This document shows positions 8,721 through 10,580 of a DNA stretch of 10,580 nucleotides, in pieces (the first letter of the stretch is position 1; each line of letters opens with the position of its first letter). This DNA comes from Hymenoscyphus infarciens (lineage: Eukaryota > Ascomycota > Leotiomycetes > Helotiales > Helotiaceae), in assembly GCA_001414345.1 (NCBI GenBank), contig LLCB01000735.1, forward strand, positions 1 through 10,580. The letters run 5' to 3'. The position numbers and the translations under genes were made by a program. The notes beneath the pieces are model-generated. The model saw only the letters and a list, made by a program, of their open reading frames with translations, was not told the origin of the DNA and did not search any database.

Positions 8721-9341
8721 ACTAGTAAGCTTTATATATATACTAAATACTATAGAAACTCCTTCTAAGTCTAAGTTACTAGCTAGATTTATATATCTTA
8801 TTTAAAAACTTACTATAGCTAGTAATAATAAGTAGTAAGCTAGTTATATACTAGCTATATTTCTAACACTTAACTAAATCTATTAATATATCTAAATACT
8901 ATAAAACTCTATTAGAACTTAGCTTTAGCTAGTTATATTTATTTTTAAAAATAGTCTAAACTATAGTTAGCGAGCTATTTTTTAATTCTAAAGTTATTTA
9001 AAAAACTATTTACTTATTATCTTTATTTAAAACCTAGCTCTAGTTCTTATAATCCTCTTTCTTTTAAAATATAAACTAGAATATAAGAGATCTATTTTCC
9101 TCTAGTTCCTTAGATGTTCTAGGGTTTATAGATTCTCTAGCATCCCTTAGCTTATAATATAAGCTATATAATACTATACGCTTAGATAGACTTTAGTCTT
9201 AATAAGTAGGAGATAAGTTATATTATATTACTAGATATCTAATACTAAAGAGCTCTTCTATAAGGTTATATTCTATATTCTACTTCTAAAATAAGTATAC
9301 TTTCTTAGGTCTAGATAAATACTAAAAGTTATATTAAATTT
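8721..9341. other. RIP-mutated DNA, nothing identifiable
   Basis: No low-stop frame or tandem repeat is seen. The words gctagttatat and agctagtaata recur loosely at 8815-8945 without a fixed period. A few TG and CA sites survive near 9115-9141. Confidence 0.5.
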
Positions 9342-9446
9342 TTTCTAGCTAAACTGTTTCTAGCTAGAATGTTTCTAGCTAGACTATTTTAAGCTAGACT
9401 GTTTCTAGTTAGGTCTTCTTAGGCTCTACGTTTTTAGGCTAGAGAG
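9342..9446. repeat. 15-bp tandem repeat, 7 units
   Basis: Units of exactly 15 bp start at 9342, 9357, 9372, 9387, 9402, 9417 and 9432. The consensus is tttctagctagactg; the first four are close matches and the last three diverge. The period is five codons. On the plus strand the early units read Phe-Leu-Ala-Arg/Lys-Leu/Met, and on the minus strand they read Gln/His-Ser/Phe-Ser-stop-Lys, so either strand could once have coded for a pentapeptide repeat. Three units keep a TG (9355, 9370 and 9400), unlike the CA/TG-free satellite at the left end. Confidence 0.85.
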
Positions 9447-10284
9447 AGTAAATAAGGTCTCTCTTATAAGTATAGTAGAGGGTTAATTATATTACTAAAC
9501 GTTATACTAAATAACCTTTTTATTAAGTTAATAGACTATTAATAGTATATTCTTATTATTAGCTAGATAAGGTATTAAAGTCTTAGTATATTTTCTCTTA
9601 CTAAATAACTATTTTTCTATTCTAAGTAGAGTCTAACTATAAGTTTATTAATTTATCTTATTTAATTTTATCTCTATTTAAATAAAAAAATCCTTAAAGT
9701 TTTATTACCTACTCTTTTACTTAAATAAAGTTATTAATTTTATTCTAATAAAGATAAATAAAATTAAGATATAAATATATTAGTATAGAGTAACTAACTT
9801 AGAGGTCCTTATATAATGTTTTAATTTTTTATAAGTTACTTTAACGCCTTTTCTTAATAATATTATACTAGTATATATATATAATAATAATTTATTATAT
9901 TTATAAAGAGAGGTGATATTACGTTTTCGTTCTTATTTTATCTTAGTTAAAACTACTAATCTAAAGCTTTTTCTGCTTTAATTTTAATACTATAGTATTC
10001 TATTAGACTAATCTCTACTTAAAAACTAATATAAGTTAATTCTTTTCTTCTACTAAAATAGTTTCTAAGCTAGTAGATAATATAGTATCTGTATAAGCTT
10101 TTCTTAAATATATTATAAGCTTTTAATATATCGTAGGTATTTACTATTATATATAATTAAGAGAGGAAGGTAGGGTTATAAAAGTGTTTTTAATTATAAA
10201 GGTAATAACTAGTAAAAACTATAAGTTATATAAGTAAATACTAGAGGCTATAAATTTATAAAAATAGAGTAGAAAGTTAGGTAA
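9447..10284. other. RIP-mutated DNA, nothing identifiable
   Basis: AT-rich stretch including a TA-rich tract at about 9870-9900 (tatatatataataataattt). I see no gene, no repeat array and no RNA. Residual TG sites occur singly at about 9817, 9914, 9974, 10089 and 10184. Confidence 0.5.
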
Positions 10285-10319
10285 GAACGAAAGAGGAAGA
10301 TAAAGAAAGAGAGAGAGAC
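10285..10319 (+). other. Purine-rich tract
   Basis: Almost pure A/G run (gaacgaaagaggaagataaa followed by gaaagagagagaga), with only one C and one T inside. It could be the polypurine tract that precedes a 3' LTR in a retrotransposon, or a simple microsatellite. The 260 bp that follow to the window end contain repeated ttatactacta words (10352 and 10367) but no boundary that I can prove. Confidence 0.35.
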
Positions 10320-10580
10320 TAGATATAGATTAAGTTTATTTATATCTAGGTTATACTACTAGGGTCTTATACTACTAGAATTAAATAAGCTTTATATAAG
10401 AGAATATAATTATAGAATAGTATATAGATTCTAGTATAAAAATAATAATATTCTATAATAATAGTTATAATCTAGCTAGATATAAGACTAAGAATTAATA
10501 ATAAAAAAAGAATAATTAATTTAAATAAATAAATAGTTATAAAAAAAGTAAATAAGAAGATAGATATATATTTTATTAGA
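10320..10580. other. AT-rich end of window, possible repeat edge
   Basis: The word cttatactactag or a near copy occurs at about 10350-10362 and 10366-10378. The rest becomes A-rich (10498-10560) with several aataaata-like words. No coding frame or RNA is seen. If the preceding purine tract is real, this may be the start of an LTR cut by the window edge. Confidence 0.3.

Larger units (their letters stand above)
1..10580. other. RIP-saturated AT-rich block
   Basis: The whole window shows near-total loss of CpA and TpG with great excess of TpA. By eye only about 75 CA or TG sites remain, and none occurs in the first 1009 bases. CpG is also scarce (about 40 sites). Loss on both strands is what RIP produces: C-to-T changes at CpA in repeated DNA of filamentous ascomycetes. 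No open frame longer than about 70 codons was found, and almost all stops are TAA or TAG, as expected when CAA, CAG and TGG codons are converted. Mitochondrial DNA or an ordinary AT-rich protist genome would not lose CA and TG this selectively. The organism is therefore inferred to be a Pezizomycotina fungus; the species cannot be told. Confidence 0.9.

Noticed and set aside
9870..9900. TA-rich tract as a replication origin
   Set aside because: AT richness alone is uninformative here; no consensus or flanking structure distinguishes it.
1..10580. Intact protein-coding genes
   Set aside because: Every frame is cut by TAA or TAG within about 70 codons. Replacing stops with Gln or Trp makes nearly any frame appear open, so openness after such correction is not evidence.
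1..10580. Mitochondrial or AT-rich protist DNA
   Set aside because: Selective loss of CA and TG with retained CT, AG, TC and GA is not explained by simple AT bias, and no mitochondrial genes or tRNAs are seen.

Overview
This window looks like a gene-dead, extremely AT-rich block from a filamentous ascomycete (Pezizomycotina). The main evidence is dinucleotide use. TpA dominates, while CpA and its complement TpG are almost absent: I counted roughly 75 CA+TG sites by eye in 10.6 kb, where a sequence of this composition (about one quarter G+C by eye) should have about a thousand. CpG is also depleted, to about 40 sites. This is the footprint of repeat-induced point mutation (RIP), which converts C:G to T:A, mainly at CpA, in duplicated DNA. 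I found no intact protein-coding gene, rRNA, tRNA or CRISPR array. Because RIP turns CAA, CAG and TGG into TAA and TAG, reading frames are peppered with stops and TGA is rare.

Layout. Positions 1-962 are a tandem satellite of about 18 units of 50/51 bp, some lengthened to 69 bp by an internal 18-bp duplication. It has no CA or TG at all, near-perfect units on the left and decayed units on the right. Positions about 963-1980 hold nothing I can identify. From about 1981 to 6045 several plus-strand frames have locally few stops and plausible amino-acid composition (best at 1981-2400, 2701-3060, 3963-5060 and 5521-5937). They may be the wreck of one multi-kilobase mobile-element gene, but I cannot name its family. 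Positions 6046-6300 carry a 78-bp tandem repeat. A minus-strand candidate follows at 6340-6653. Positions 6654-7689 hold nothing identifiable. A doubtful minus-strand fragment lies at 7690-7930, and a better plus-strand candidate frame at 8081-8641. That frame ends just before a short island less damaged by RIP (8652-8720), with a palindromic pair and a TATA-like motif, which could be LTR promoter DNA. Positions 9342-9446 carry a 15-bp repeat. The last kilobase has no visible gene, only a purine-rich tract near 10285-10319.

How the parts fit: everything is consistent with nested or adjacent repeats (a satellite plus one or more transposons) inactivated by RIP and retained as an AT-rich block, as in subtelomeric, centromeric or dispersed AT-isochore DNA. 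Frame-based calls are weak, since de-RIPing makes almost any frame look open. They should be treated as candidates for alignment to de-RIPed consensus elements.
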